A DNA stretch of 64,000 nucleotides from CAKZQX01 sp034436755 (GCA_034436755.1 DAOTVB010000052.1:1-64000); one strand, 5' to 3'. Positions 17,873-29,374 are shown, counted from the stretch's first letter. The notes: a model not told the origin generated them from the sequence alone. Program-made: numbers and translations.

Positions 17873-18244
17873 ATGAAGATTGCGCTGGTCACAAATGATG
17901 GCCGCACCATCAGCGCCCATTTTGGACGCGCCCGCGCCTATGTTGTGGTGACTGTCGAGGATGGTAAGGTTGTGGCACGCGAACAGCGCGAGCGCCCCGA
18001 CCCGGCCAACCAGGAGCAAACTGGGGAGGCGGCAACAACTGCTGGTGGTGGGCATCATGGGCAGGCAATCGCACCGATTCAGGATTGCGACGTGGTGCTA
18101 TCGCGCGGTATGGGCGCGGGAATGCATCTCACCCTGCAGCGGGCGCATATCCGCCCGATCATGACCGATATCGTCAATATTGACGAAGCCCTCAAGACAT
18201 TTATGGAGGGTCGCCTGGTAAACAAGCCGGACCTGGTGCATTAG
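17873..18244 (+). CDS. NifB/NifX-like (dinitrogenase iron-molybdenum cofactor fold) protein
   Basis: This 123-residue protein has the NifX/NafY/NifB-C fold: MKIALVTNDGRTISAHFGRARAYVVV at the N-terminus, a Gly/His-rich insert (AGGGHHGQAIAPIQDCDVVLSRGMG) and a C-terminal helix. In nitrogen fixers such proteins carry iron-molybdenum cofactor intermediates, but stand-alone forms are widespread in organisms lacking nitrogenase. It probably forms an operon with the SufD-like gene upstream. Confidence 0.9.
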   Translation: MKIALVTNDGRTISAHFGRARAYVVVTVEDGKVVAREQRERPDPANQEQTGEAATTAGGGHHGQAIAPIQDCDVVLSRGMGAGMHLTLQRAHIRPIMTDIVNIDEALKTFMEGRLVNKPDLVH

Positions 18245-18385
18245 TACGACAACGCGATTACGTTTCACTGCGGCGGTGCCCAGGGCACAGAGATGGGGAA
18301 CAGGTAATGTTCTCTTCTGTGCTCTTCGCACCGCTGCGGTTTGTTATTCCCCGCTCAGGGAGAATGTCCCGGTAGGGACGCGCTT

Positions 18386-18806
18386 ATGAAGTGTGAGCAT
18401 TACATTCGGACATGCGATGATCAGGAGTCCCGGCTTATGAAGTTTGAAAAAATAGCCCGGATATGGACTGACCGGGAGTCCCGGCTTCAGCCGGTGGCAT
18501 GCCTGCCGCGACAGCAGTATCCTCCCCGGAACGCCTGATCCGGCTGAATTTGAAAAAATAGCCCGGATATGAACTGACCGGGAGTCCCGGCTTCAGCCGG
18601 TGGCATGCCTGCCGCGACAGCAGCATCCTTCCAGGAACGCCTGATCCGGCTGAATTTGAAAAATAGCCCGGATATGAACTGACCGGGAGTCCCGGCTTCA
18701 GCCGGTGGCATGCCTGCCGCGACAGCAGCATCCTCCCTGGAACGCCTGATCCGGCTGAAGCCGGGACTCCGGTCCAGCGATATCTGGATTTAATTTTCAA
18801 CCCCAT
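18386..18806. mobile_element. Family C cluster: a partial copy, then a self-inserted copy with three 106-bp tandem units
   Basis: A left end (ATGAAGTGTGA) at 18386 runs to the sequence GAGTCCCGGCTT, directly followed at 18437 by another left end (ATGAAGTTTGA). From there the block TTTGAAAAA(A)TAGCCCGG... repeats with period 106 (ttt at 18443, 18549, 18655). The array ends in a degenerate right end near 18806. Each unit carries a hairpin GTCCCGGCTTCAGCCGG. No protein is called from the open frames that the repeat creates. Confidence 0.85.
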
Positions 18807-19085
18807 CCCACCGCTCCGGCCTGATCTGCAACCGGCAACTATTTGAAGCCTCACCTTTTTTACAAATTTTTAACCAGCAGCCCCGCCTCTGCCATAAAAA
18901 TATTATCAGATGCAGGTATGGTAGAATCGTAGGAGTACCCGTCGTACTAATCCTGCCATATATCGAGGTTCAGCGGCGAACCAACTCCCACCTTGCGCTC
19001 TGTCAGGTTCGCCGCATGATTACGAACGCTCCTGCGGGCGTTTGGAATTACTCCTATTTTTATCGGAGCATAGTGGGGAATACAC

Positions 19086-21629
19086 ATGTACAGGCTTACA
19101 CACATTGTGGTGATTATCGTTAGCCTTACCTGGCTACTGTTCCCAACCGCAACAACCCACGGCATAACCCCTTCCCCACTGAATAGCATGCAATCCACCC
19201 TGGCGGAAGCCGCAACCCCCTACGCCGGACGCCTCTGGGACGGCAATAATCCGTTTCATCAGCCGGCGGCAACCAGTAACTACTATGGCAGCGGTGATGC
19301 CAATAATGACGGAATTGTCACCTCAGCGGATGTTGCGCTGGCCCGCCAGATGGCGGATGGGCACACGCCCCCCGCTCCCCGCGCCGATGTTGATGGCAGT
19401 GGGCAGGTGACCCCTGCCGATGCCGACCTGATCGCGGCGGCGCTCCAGGGCGGCACGCTGCCCGGCTGGTGGGACCAACTGCCGACCCGTGCTGCACGCA
19501 ATGCCTGGGTCGATCAGATCCTGGCGATTGATCAGACCGACCAGCATCCTTACCACGATCCCTGGTTTATCTGCTACCAGTATGTCCGGCAGCTCTTTAT
19601 TCATAGCACCGGCTACCGCGACGATCTCTACTGGACCGGCTACGACGGTGGGCAGACCCGGTTTAACCTGCCGATGTACACCGTTTCGGTGAACCATACC
19701 GATATCGATCATGCACTCAACGCTATTCTGGTGGGCGACGATCCACTTGATTTTGCCGACTGGCGCTTTATCGAGCCACAGACGGATGCGGACGCACATC
19801 CCGGCATGTGGAATATGCCCTACGGTGCCGAACTGATCATCCAGATCCCGTCAGAACTTGGGTTTTGTACGAGCAACTGCCCCAAACCGGAAAAACTGCG
19901 CTTTCAGGTCACGGAGTCCGGTGGAGTGCTCGAGCGGGTGTACGACAGCGAGTTTCGCACTACCCGAACCACTCCTCCAACGCACACGCCCACCAACGCA
20001 ATCGACCGCTGGAACCCGGTGATTATTCCGGTAGACACTGGCACGCTCCTGTTTGAGCAGTCCCGCGCGGATATGTCAGGCACAACCGATCTGCATCTAG
20101 CCGACCCGCTGCACCTGGATGCAGCCACACCACTGATCGGGGAAGCGTTGCCCAGCCGCCTGCTCGATCTGGTACAGGCCGACGATGGAACGATCCATCT
20201 GCTCTGGAAGGGCCAGCCGGACTATAGCCCCGGCGTGTTTCATGGCATCCTGGACCCGGCAGCACAGACGGTCAGGAATATTACGCGGGTGACGGACGAA
20301 CGCATGCCCGATGTGCGGATGGGCCGCCTGGTGATTACCCCGGCGGGCGCGCGGCACGCCTTCTGGTTCCAGGGCCACCCGCTGGAGAAGGGGATCTACT
20401 GGAGCCGGTGGAGCGGCACCGGCTGGCAACCGCGCCAGAATCTGACACCCGAGCTTCAGCTTTCCGGTTATCCGGGCACGGTCAATCGGGACTTTAATCG
20501 CTACCGGTTCGATGTGGTGGGGGCAAGCAATGGCGACCTGCTGTTTGCCTGGGTGGATCGGGTATCCACCTGGGACAACGGCATCCGCATGCGCCGCTAC
20601 ACTGGGGCGTGGAATGCCCCAACCGTCATCGCTGATGACGACACACGCGGGCTGGATCTGGTCGCCGATGCAACCGGCACACTGCACCTGGTCGCCTGGT
20701 CCGGCCCGGCCCAGACCTACTACAGCAGTGGCTCGCGTGGGCGGGGCAGCCTCCAGCATCGCACCCTGACCGGCACAACCTGGTCTGCTCCTACGGCGGT
20801 CAACAGCGCTACCACGGCCTGCTGTACCCGCATGGTGGCGGATAGTGCCGGCGCGGTCTATCTGGTGTGGGAGCAGCAGGAAGGCGATCAGGTTGTGCCG
20901 GCATGGAGCCGGTATGCCAACGGTACCTGGGAAACACCCCAGACCGTGCCAGTTCCTGCCGGCAGCGCGGCCTGGTACCCTACCGCCGCACTGCTACCCA
21001 ACGGCACCCTGATGCTGGCCTGGTCATCCCGCTCTGCAACCCGGGTGACCCTGACCACGCATACGGTTGCAGCGGTTACGCCGCCGACCGCATCATCAAC
21101 GCCAACCGCAACAGCAACTGCCACGTCCACGCCCACAGCGACCGCCACGCCCACAGCAACTGCCACGTCTACGCCCACAGCAACCGCCACACCCACGCCA
21201 ACCGCCACACCCACGCCCACACCGACCGCCACACCCACAGCAACCGCCACGTCTACGCCCACACCGACCGCCACACCCACAGCAACCGCCACGCCCACAG
21301 CAACCGCATCACCAGCACCAGATGAGTCGCCCGGGCCAGGTGCAACCGCCACGCCAACCGCATCAGCGATACCAACTGCCACGTCCACGTCCACGCCCAC
21401 ACCAACACCAACTGTGTCACCGACGATGACCGTGGCAACGACGACAATCCTATCGCCCACGCCAACCGCAACCGCCACATCGCCGCCAGATCCAGAGCCC
21501 GACCAGACCCACCAGCCGGACCGATCCGATCAATCGGATCAACCGGATCAACCGGATCAACCGGATCAACCGGACCCGCAACCCGGGCCGCCGTTGCATG
21601 AACTCTTTCTGCCGCTCCTTGTGCGGTAG
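19086..21629 (+). CDS. Secreted dockerin-containing surface protein with Thr-Pro-rich stalk
   Basis: This 847-residue exported protein has an N-terminal signal peptide (about 1-28). A type-I-dockerin-like pair of calcium loops follows at about 62-125 (GDANNDGIVTSADVALA and ADVDGSGQVTPADADLI). A middle region of unknown fold (130-330) precedes a BNR/sialidase-like propeller (about 350-660) with repeats such as LHLVAWSGPAQTYYSSG. The stalk is TPTATAT-type repeats (about 665-815), then DQPDQPDQP repeats. It ends HELFLPLLVR, an LPL-type tail also seen in the CAP protein at 41053. No cohesin is visible nearby. A surface role is inferred. Confidence 0.85.
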   Translation: MYRLTHIVVIIVSLTWLLFPTATTHGITPSPLNSMQSTLAEAATPYAGRLWDGNNPFHQPAATSNYYGSGDANNDGIVTSADVALARQMADGHTPPAPRADVDGSGQVTPADADLIAAALQGGTLPGWWDQLPTRAARNAWVDQILAIDQTDQHPYHDPWFICYQYVRQLFIHSTGYRDDLYWTGYDGGQTRFNLPMYTVSVNHTDIDHALNAILVGDDPLDFADWRFIEPQTDADAHPGMWNMPYGAELIIQIPSELGFCTSNCPKPEKLRFQVTESGGVLERVYDSEFRTTRTTPPTHTPTNAIDRWNPVIIPVDTGTLLFEQSRADMSGTTDLHLADPLHLDAATPLIGEALPSRLLDLVQADDGTIHLLWKGQPDYSPGVFHGILDPAAQTVRNITRVTDERMPDVRMGRLVITPAGARHAFWFQGHPLEKGIYWSRWSGTGWQPRQNLTPELQLSGYPGTVNRDFNRYRFDVVGASNGDLLFAWVDRVSTWDNGIRMRRYTGAWNAPTVIADDDTRGLDLVADATGTLHLVAWSGPAQTYYSSGSRGRGSLQHRTLTGTTWSAPTAVNSATTACCTRMVADSAGAVYLVWEQQEGDQVVPAWSRYANGTWETPQTVPVPAGSAAWYPTAALLPNGTLMLAWSSRSATRVTLTTHTVAAVTPPTASSTPTATATATSTPTATATPTATATSTPTATATPTPTATPTPTPTATPTATATSTPTPTATPTATATPTATASPAPDESPGPGATATPTASAIPTATSTSTPTPTPTVSPTMTVATTTILSPTPTATATSPPDPEPDQTHQPDRSDQSDQPDQPDQPDQPDPQPGPPLHELFLPLLVR

Positions 21630-21720
21630 CAACGCCCGGCGCAAATCGCCCTGACATACGACCTATCCATGGTACGATACTCATGTAGTATTCGCGTAGC
21701 AGCCCCAAAAGGAGCAGATG

Positions 21721-22380
21721 ATGAGCGAAAAGGTCAAAGAGTATGCGGGCGAGGGAATTGTCGTGCGCTACGATGTCAAGCGTTGCATTCACTTCGCCGC
21801 GTGTGTGCGTACACTGCCCAATGTGTTTGATCCGGACAAGCGTCCCTGGATTGATCCAGAGCAGGGCAACGCCGATGAGATAGCCGGGGCGGTGATGCGC
21901 TGTCCCACCGGCGCGCTCCACTTTGAACGCAGCGATCAGGGTGCCACCGAGCCGATTCCCGCCGAGAATGTTATCACTGTGAGCGCAGATGGGCCGCTCT
22001 ACCTGCGTGGCGATATCGAAATCAGCGGGCCGGACGGCACTACGCTGCTGAAAGATACACGGGTTGCACTCTGCCGCTGTGGTGCTTCGCAAAACAAGCC
22101 CTTCTGCGATGGCAGCCACAACAGCGCCGGCTTTCAGGATACGGGAATGCTGGCCGCAAACCAACTGAAACCGGACGAAGCCGGGGCGGTTGGGGGTGTG
22201 CTGCGCGTCACTCCGGCAGCAAATGGGCCATTTCTGCTCCAGGGAAATCTTGAGCTACGGAGCGGTGATGAGCAGGCCAGCATACGTGGCGTTGGCGGCG
22301 CGCTCTGCCGCTGCGGTGCCGCATCCAGCAAGCCCTTCTGCGATGGTAGTCACAAGCAGGCCGGGTTTACGGCGGAGTAG
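21721..22380 (+). CDS. Fusion of a divergent 4Fe-4S domain with two CDGSH iron-sulfur domains
   Basis: This protein of 219 residues is a likely electron carrier or redox sensor. Residues 1-70 match the Fer4_19 domain (RCIHFAACVRTLPNVFD...MRCPTGALHF). Two CDGSH motifs follow: CRCGASQNKPFCDGSH (about 118-133) and CRCGAASSKPFCDGSH (about 198-213), each able to bind a 2Fe-2S cluster through three Cys and one His. ATGATG gives two starts; the second (21721) is 6 nt from GGAG. Confidence 0.93.
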   Translation: MSEKVKEYAGEGIVVRYDVKRCIHFAACVRTLPNVFDPDKRPWIDPEQGNADEIAGAVMRCPTGALHFERSDQGATEPIPAENVITVSADGPLYLRGDIEISGPDGTTLLKDTRVALCRCGASQNKPFCDGSHNSAGFQDTGMLAANQLKPDEAGAVGGVLRVTPAANGPFLLQGNLELRSGDEQASIRGVGGALCRCGAASSKPFCDGSHKQAGFTAE

Positions 22381-22405
22381 GGCAGCGGGTAGTTTAGAGT
22401 ACACG

Positions 22406-22445
22406 AAAAGGGGACGTTCGGCATCTAACCGAACGTCCCCTTTTT
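22406..22445. terminator. Bidirectional rho-independent terminator
   Basis: A perfect 16-bp stem (AAAAGGGGACGTTCGG and its complement) with a 7-nt loop is flanked by A and T runs on both sides. It separates the convergent CDGSH and clpC genes. Confidence 0.92.
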
Positions 22446-22464
22446 CAACTCTCAGCACTCACAC

Positions 22465-24954
<2,490 letters not shown>

Positions 24955-25126
24955 ATTCTTATCCTCGTATACCCTGGCACTGGTACATCGGACGCAGCAC
25001 CAATGCTATTGCGCCCCTCAACGGTGAAGGTAGTAATAGTATATCACAGAGTGTCAGGAGGTGAAGTCAGCCTGATATAAGATTTCTGTAAATGTTTGCG
25101 GCACTACCCATCTCCCGTTGCCGGTA

Positions 25127-25300
25127 TTACGGTTCGTCAAATGTCTGTACGGTTGCGATGACCTCGATCAACAGCAACACTGCCAGTAGCAACAGCAGCA
25201 GGCCGGTGAACCAGTTCTCCGTCGTCACGGTGACGCCGCCATAGAGCAGCATCCAGACTGAGAGCGTACCAAGAATGTAGACCTTCAGATATCGGGCCAT
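25127..25300 (-). CDS. Small membrane protein, 57 residues
   Basis: A short frame encodes MARYLKVYILGTLSVWMLL, then two hydrophobic helices split by TTENW, ending VQTFDEP. The ATG at 25300 has GTGAGG a few bases upstream. I do not recognise a family. The charged ends with two membrane segments and the ribosome site make it likely to be real. Confidence 0.6.
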   Translation of the reverse strand: MARYLKVYILGTLSVWMLLYGGVTVTTENWFTGLLLLLLAVLLLIEVIATVQTFDEP

Positions 25301-25395
25301 CGTGCCTCACCAGACCGCGTTGTGCCGGTTGCGCCGGAACTGCCCTGCGGCTCACCCCCTGAAGCCGGCATAACTCATACACATCGTGTAACGTT

Positions 25396-25593
25396 ACAGG
25401 AGTTACGCGGTCACTGACCCGGAAGATAGTTCCGCCTCCGGCAGGGCGGAAGATTCCATTCTTTTGCACAAAAAATTTGCACTGTGTGCAAATTTTTTGT
25501 GCAAAAGAATACAAAAGTACCATGCTGCCGCAGGCGAATCGGGCCTTCATTGGGTTAAACACCCGGTTTGAACACGCACCGCGTAACTCCTGT
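25396..25593. mobile_element. Family A palindromic element, copy A5
   Basis: The ends are ACAGGAGTTACGCGGT and ACCGCGTAACTCCTGT. A 6-bp duplication AACGTT flanks it (25390-25395, 25594-25599). The central hairpin at 25458-25510 has a perfect 25-bp stem and 3-nt loop. Confidence 0.9.
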
Positions 25594-25659
25594 AACGTTA
25601 AGCGATATCGTATGGACTCTACGTTACCATACGATGATTGTCGGCTTCTGTATGCTGGT

Positions 25660-25971
25660 TCACATCCGCTCTTCCAGAAGCCGTTGTATGACGGTGATTA
25701 TAGCAAGAATCAGCCAGGGCGCGAAGCATGCTCCCAGCAGCGTAAAGACAAATCGGATACCCGTCAGCCAGGGCGGGTCGGCGCTACGCTGAAACTGCGG
25801 CATCTTCTGAACAAGCTCGGCGGCAGTCCCGATGGTAAAGGCCAATCCGGCGATCAGCGCCAGGACGGCCCCGATTGCCGGCTGTAGACGCAGGATGATC
25901 AGGCCCACTGCCAGGATGGTACTGACCACGCCGATGAACATTCCGACACGCACCAGTTGCGGTTGAGACAT
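25660..25971 (-). CDS. Membrane protein of unknown function
   Basis: This protein of about 103 residues has three hydrophobic segments (VGMFIGVVSTILAVGLIIL, IGAVLALIAGLAFTIG and FVFTLLGACFAPWLILAIITVI). I chose the Met at 25971 because the 14 residues before it are basic and unlike a membrane start. The ribosome site is weak either way. I recognise no family. Confidence 0.6.
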   Translation of the reverse strand: MSQPQLVRVGMFIGVVSTILAVGLIILRLQPAIGAVLALIAGLAFTIGTAAELVQKMPQFQRSADPPWLTGIRFVFTLLGACFAPWLILAIITVIQRLLEERM

Positions 25972-26296
25972 CGGATTTTGCTTTCTACCTGGCAAGATTT
26001 TTGCATATCGCATTCGTCACCAGGTTTGAATGATACCCTGCGCGGCAGGTTTGCCGAAACAGTGTCGGATTGTGCGGCGATCAAAAGCATAGACAAACAT
26101 AGGGCCAAGAACAACCATGGTATCTACCGGCGATGTACCGCTCATGCTTTGTTCTAGGTTGCCCGGTTTTCTCTTCTCCGGGGACAACTCTCTGGCATGC
26201 CATGGGTAATTTTACAATCCGACTCAATAATTTACCGGAAAACACTGTTTCTTTTGCAATATTTTGTAGGTCGAACGATTGCATGTATGGAAAAGT

Positions 26297-26324
26297 TTGA
26301 CAGCATGCCCAATCATGATATACT
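26297..26324 (+). promoter_or_regulatory. Sigma-70-type promoter for fabD
   Basis: TTGACA (26297-26302) and TATACT (26319-26324) are separated by 16 bp, about 90 nt before the fabD start. The remainder of 26014-26296 holds no gene that I can support. Confidence 0.7.
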
Positions 26325-26414
26325 CTTGCGCGTTGTTTATAGTGATTGCAGCATAATCTTACATGCTATCCTGGTCTTTGGGGCAAATAGTGTGCCCACG
26401 AGGAGGATCGTAGG

Positions 26415-27440
26415 GTGGTAGACATTCTTAATGCAACCCAGGCAAAGTTTGCCATTGTTTTTCCCGGACAGGGTTCACAATATGTTGGCATGGGGCAGCA
26501 GCTTTATGCGATATCCCCGGCGGCTCAACATATTTTTCAACGGGCGGATGACGTGCTGGGGTTTCCGCTTTCGACGCTCTGCTTCGAGGGTCCACAAGAA
26601 GAGCTAGACGATACCGTCAATGCACAACCCGCGATTCTAACAGTCAGTATTGCCTATCTGGAGGCGCTGAACGAGCGGTTTCGCCTGACGGGGCGGGTAC
26701 TTGCGCCGGTCCTGGTTGCCGGGCACAGTATGGGCGAGTTTACGGCGCTGGTTGCAGCCCGGGTGCTCGATTTTGAAGACGCGCTCAAGTTGGTACACGA
26801 GCGGGGGCGTTTGATGAAAGAGAGCAGCATCCAACGCCCCGGCGGTATGGCCGCCGTGGTCGGGCTGACCCAGGATATCCTGCGCGAGATATGCGCCGAA
26901 GCGCAGGCCCATGCAGCCGGGATTGTTACGATGGCAAATGATAACTCACCCAGCCAGTCGGTGCTGAGTGGTGAGTTGCACGCGCTGCTGCATGCGATGG
27001 AACTGGCAAAAGCACGCGGCGCACGCATGGTGCAGCGTCTGGCAGTCAGCATTGCCTCGCACTCACCCCTGATGCAGCAGGCCGCGCAGAGTTTTGGCGA
27101 GACGCTACAGAATTTCAACCTGCGCCCGCCGGAGATTCCCCTGCTGTCGAACATTACGGCGCAGGTGTTGACCAGCGCGGATGAACTGCGGCAGGAGTTG
27201 ACCGATCATCTGACACTCCCGGTGCAGTGGAATCGTTCGGTGCAGACGGCGGTAGGGCAGGGTGTTGATACCTTTATCGAGGTAGGACCACGCCAGGTGC
27301 TCTCCGGGTTGATCCGGCGGATCAGCCGCAATGTGCAGAGCATCAGCCTGGGCGAAATGGAAATCCTGAAGATGATCGGGATGGCCGAGGAACTTGCGCG
27401 CGGTGCGGAAGCCGAACTGCCGGCGAAGACGCAATCTTAG
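26415..27440 (+). CDS. fabD: Malonyl-CoA:ACP transacylase FabD
   Basis: This 341-residue enzyme loads malonyl groups onto acyl carrier protein for fatty-acid synthesis. The N-terminus has the FPGQGSQYVGMG motif. The nucleophile is Ser105 in GHSMGEF, and the partner His is in SIASHSPLM (about 213). Translation starts at GTG (26415), with AGGAGG 8 nt upstream. The C-terminal tail (about 310-341) extends past the usual domain. fabF follows about 700 bp later, separated only by mobile repeats. Confidence 0.95.
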   Translation: MVDILNATQAKFAIVFPGQGSQYVGMGQQLYAISPAAQHIFQRADDVLGFPLSTLCFEGPQEELDDTVNAQPAILTVSIAYLEALNERFRLTGRVLAPVLVAGHSMGEFTALVAARVLDFEDALKLVHERGRLMKESSIQRPGGMAAVVGLTQDILREICAEAQAHAAGIVTMANDNSPSQSVLSGELHALLHAMELAKARGARMVQRLAVSIASHSPLMQQAAQSFGETLQNFNLRPPEIPLLSNITAQVLTSADELRQELTDHLTLPVQWNRSVQTAVGQGVDTFIEVGPRQVLSGLIRRISRNVQSISLGEMEILKMIGMAEELARGAEAELPAKTQS

Positions 27441-27500
27441 CACTCACCTTCTTGACATTGTTGTGCAGTCCCGTGGTTGGAAGCAGATACCAGTAATGTA

Positions 27501-27719
27501 ACAGGAGTTACGCGGTCGGTTCCAAACCCGGCATGTGCCTGAATAAACGGCCCGACTCGCTTCCGGCAGGGCGGAAGAGACCAGATCTTCTTCATAAAAA
27601 ATTTGCACTTTGTGCAAATTTTTTATGAAGAAGATAAAAAGAGTACCACGCTGCCGCAGGCGAATCTGACTTCCATCGGGTGAAATGTCCCGTTTGAATG
27701 CGCATCGCGTAACTCCTGT
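27501..27719. mobile_element. Family A palindromic element, copy A6
   Basis: The ends are ACAGGAGTTACGCGGT and TCGCGTAACTCCTGT. Flanks AATGTA and AATTTA may be an imperfect 6-bp duplication. The hairpin at 27585-27635 has a perfect 24-bp stem. Confidence 0.88.
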
Positions 27720-27725
27720 AATTTA

Positions 27726-28092
27726 ACACGAGTTACGCGGTCACTGACTTGGCAGAGCATTTCGCCTCCGGCAGGGCAGAAGATTCCATTCTTTTTCACA
27801 AAAAAATTGTTAGCGCGCATAAGCGGTGGGTTCAGTTCATTGCCGCTTTTTAGTAGTCCGGCGTGGCGAACGGCCAAAATTGGGTAAAAATAACCCACAA
27901 GTAGTACGGACATATGTACGACCATCCTTACCTTGACGACTTGACCCAGGACTTATGCGCGCTAACAAAAAATTTACACTCTGTGCAAATTTTTTTGTGA
28001 AAAAGATAGATCACGTACCACGCTGCCGCAGGCGAATCGGGCCGTTCATCCAAAACAAACGCCTGTTTGATCACCCACCGCGTAAGTCGTGT
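27726..28092. mobile_element. Family A palindromic element, copy A7, split by a nested element
   Basis: The ends are ACACGAGTTACGCGGT and ACCGCGTAAGTCGTGT; the flanks are AATTTA and AATGTA. Its left hairpin arm is interrupted at 27809-27974. Without that insert and its duplication it would be about 201 bp, the normal size. Confidence 0.9.
27809..27966. mobile_element. 158-bp MITE-like element nested in copy A7
   Basis: Perfect 15-bp terminal inverted repeats (GTTAGCGCGCATAAG and its complement) bound it. An 8-bp target duplication AAAAAATT lies at 27801-27808 and 27967-27974. It has no coding capacity. It is the only copy in the window and the parent transposase is unknown. Confidence 0.9.
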
Positions 28093-28132
28093 AATGTAAG
28101 AAAACGAGAAACAACCTGGAAATGGTGCCATT

Positions 28133-29374
28133 ATGATGAACCGGGTAGTTATTACAGGGTTGGGCGCAGTAACACCTGTCGGCAATGATCTACCAACGAC
28201 ATGGCAGGCATTGCTGGATGGGCAATCCGGGATTGCAACGATCACCCATTTCGATGCCGGTGAGTACCCGATCCGCATTGCGGGGGAGGTGAAGAATTTC
28301 ACCCTGGACGCGGCCGTGGATGCGCGCGAAGCGCGGCGGATGTCACGCTATGTGCGGTATGCGCTCAACGCCGCGCTGGAAGCCGTCCGTGTGGCCCAAC
28401 TGGATATGGCCCACGAAGACCCGGAAGAGGTGGGGGTCATCTTCGGCACGGGTGCCGGTGGCCTGGATCTGATTGCCGAACAGCATGCGGTGCTGCAAAC
28501 CAAAGGCTATCGGCGGGTTGGTCCGCTGTTCGTGGCTAATATGATCGATGATGCGGCGAGCGGGCATATTGCGATTCAACTGGGCGCAAAAGGCCCGAAT
28601 ATGTCCGTTGTTTCGGCCTGTTCAACCGGCGGGCACAATATCGGCGAGGCGTTTGAGACCATCCGGCGGGGTGATGCCGCCGTCGTAATTGCCGGTAGTA
28701 GCGATGCCACGGTTGTACCGCTACTGCTGGCAGGCTTCACTACTATGAAAGGGCTGGCCGACAACCCCGAAACCCCGGCGCAGGCCTGCCGTCCTTTCGA
28801 TGCTGACCGCAGCGGGTTTGTCCTCTCCGAGGGCGCAGCGGCACTGGTACTGGAGAGCCTGGAGCATGCGCAGGCGCGCGGCGCCCCGATCATCGCCGAG
28901 ATTACCGGCTACGGTAGCAGCAACGATGCCTTCCACATGGCCGCCTCCGACGAGGCGGGTGCAGGTTCGGCCCGGGCTATGCGCATGGCCCTACGCAAGG
29001 CCGGAATCACCCCGGAGCAGGTCACGTATATCAACGCCCACGGCACCGGCACCCCCCTGAATGATGCCGTCGAGACGCGGGCAATCAAGGCGGTCTTTGG
29101 GGCGCATGCCTACAACCTGGCGATCAGTTCGACCAAGTCGATGCTGGGGCATATGATGGGCGCAGCGGGCACAGTTGAGGCGCTGGTGTGTGCGCTGGTC
29201 ATCCGCGATGAGCGTATTCCGCCGACCATCAACTATGCTACACCGGACCCGGTATGCGACCTGGATTATGTTCCTAATTCACAGCGGGCCAACCCGGTGG
29301 CGGTTGCGCTCTCCAACTCCATCGGGTTGGGGGGGCACAACTCCTGCCTGGTATTGCAGCGCTTTCAGGCATAA
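28133..29374 (+). CDS. fabF: Beta-ketoacyl-ACP synthase II FabF
   Basis: This 413-residue enzyme condenses malonyl-ACP with acyl-ACP in chain elongation. The active-site triad is visible: Cys163 in VSACSTGGHN, His in INAHGTGTPLND (about 304) and His in KSMLGHMMGAAG (about 340). Length is normal. Two starts (ATGATG) are adjacent, with only a weak GGAAATGG upstream. No acpP or fabG gene lies here. Expression with fabD would have to pass through copies A6 and A7. Confidence 0.95.
   Translation: MMNRVVITGLGAVTPVGNDLPTTWQALLDGQSGIATITHFDAGEYPIRIAGEVKNFTLDAAVDAREARRMSRYVRYALNAALEAVRVAQLDMAHEDPEEVGVIFGTGAGGLDLIAEQHAVLQTKGYRRVGPLFVANMIDDAASGHIAIQLGAKGPNMSVVSACSTGGHNIGEAFETIRRGDAAVVIAGSSDATVVPLLLAGFTTMKGLADNPETPAQACRPFDADRSGFVLSEGAAALVLESLEHAQARGAPIIAEITGYGSSNDAFHMAASDEAGAGSARAMRMALRKAGITPEQVTYINAHGTGTPLNDAVETRAIKAVFGAHAYNLAISSTKSMLGHMMGAAGTVEALVCALVIRDERIPPTINYATPDPVCDLDYVPNSQRANPVAVALSNSIGLGGHNSCLVLQRFQA

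Noticed and set aside
17873..18244. Evidence for nitrogen fixation
   Set aside because: A single NifX-like protein is common in organisms without nitrogenase and no nifHDK genes are present.
18386..18806. Possible CRISPR array
   Set aside because: The repeat unit is 106 bp and contiguous, with no unique spacers between 25-40 bp repeats. It is a tandemly grown palindromic element.
18435..18854. Minus-strand frame with repeats of MPPAEAGTPG type
   Set aside because: It arises from the 106-bp family C units and similar peptides appear wherever that repeat occurs.
21253..22164. Minus-strand frame over the Thr-Pro repeats
   Set aside because: It is the complement of the TPTATAT-coding repeats and the CDGSH gene; Val-Gly-Val repeats here are not a real protein.
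25137..25562. Minus-strand frame of 141 codons
   Set aside because: It combines a family A element with an off-frame reading of the 57-residue membrane protein gene, which has a proper start and membrane segments.
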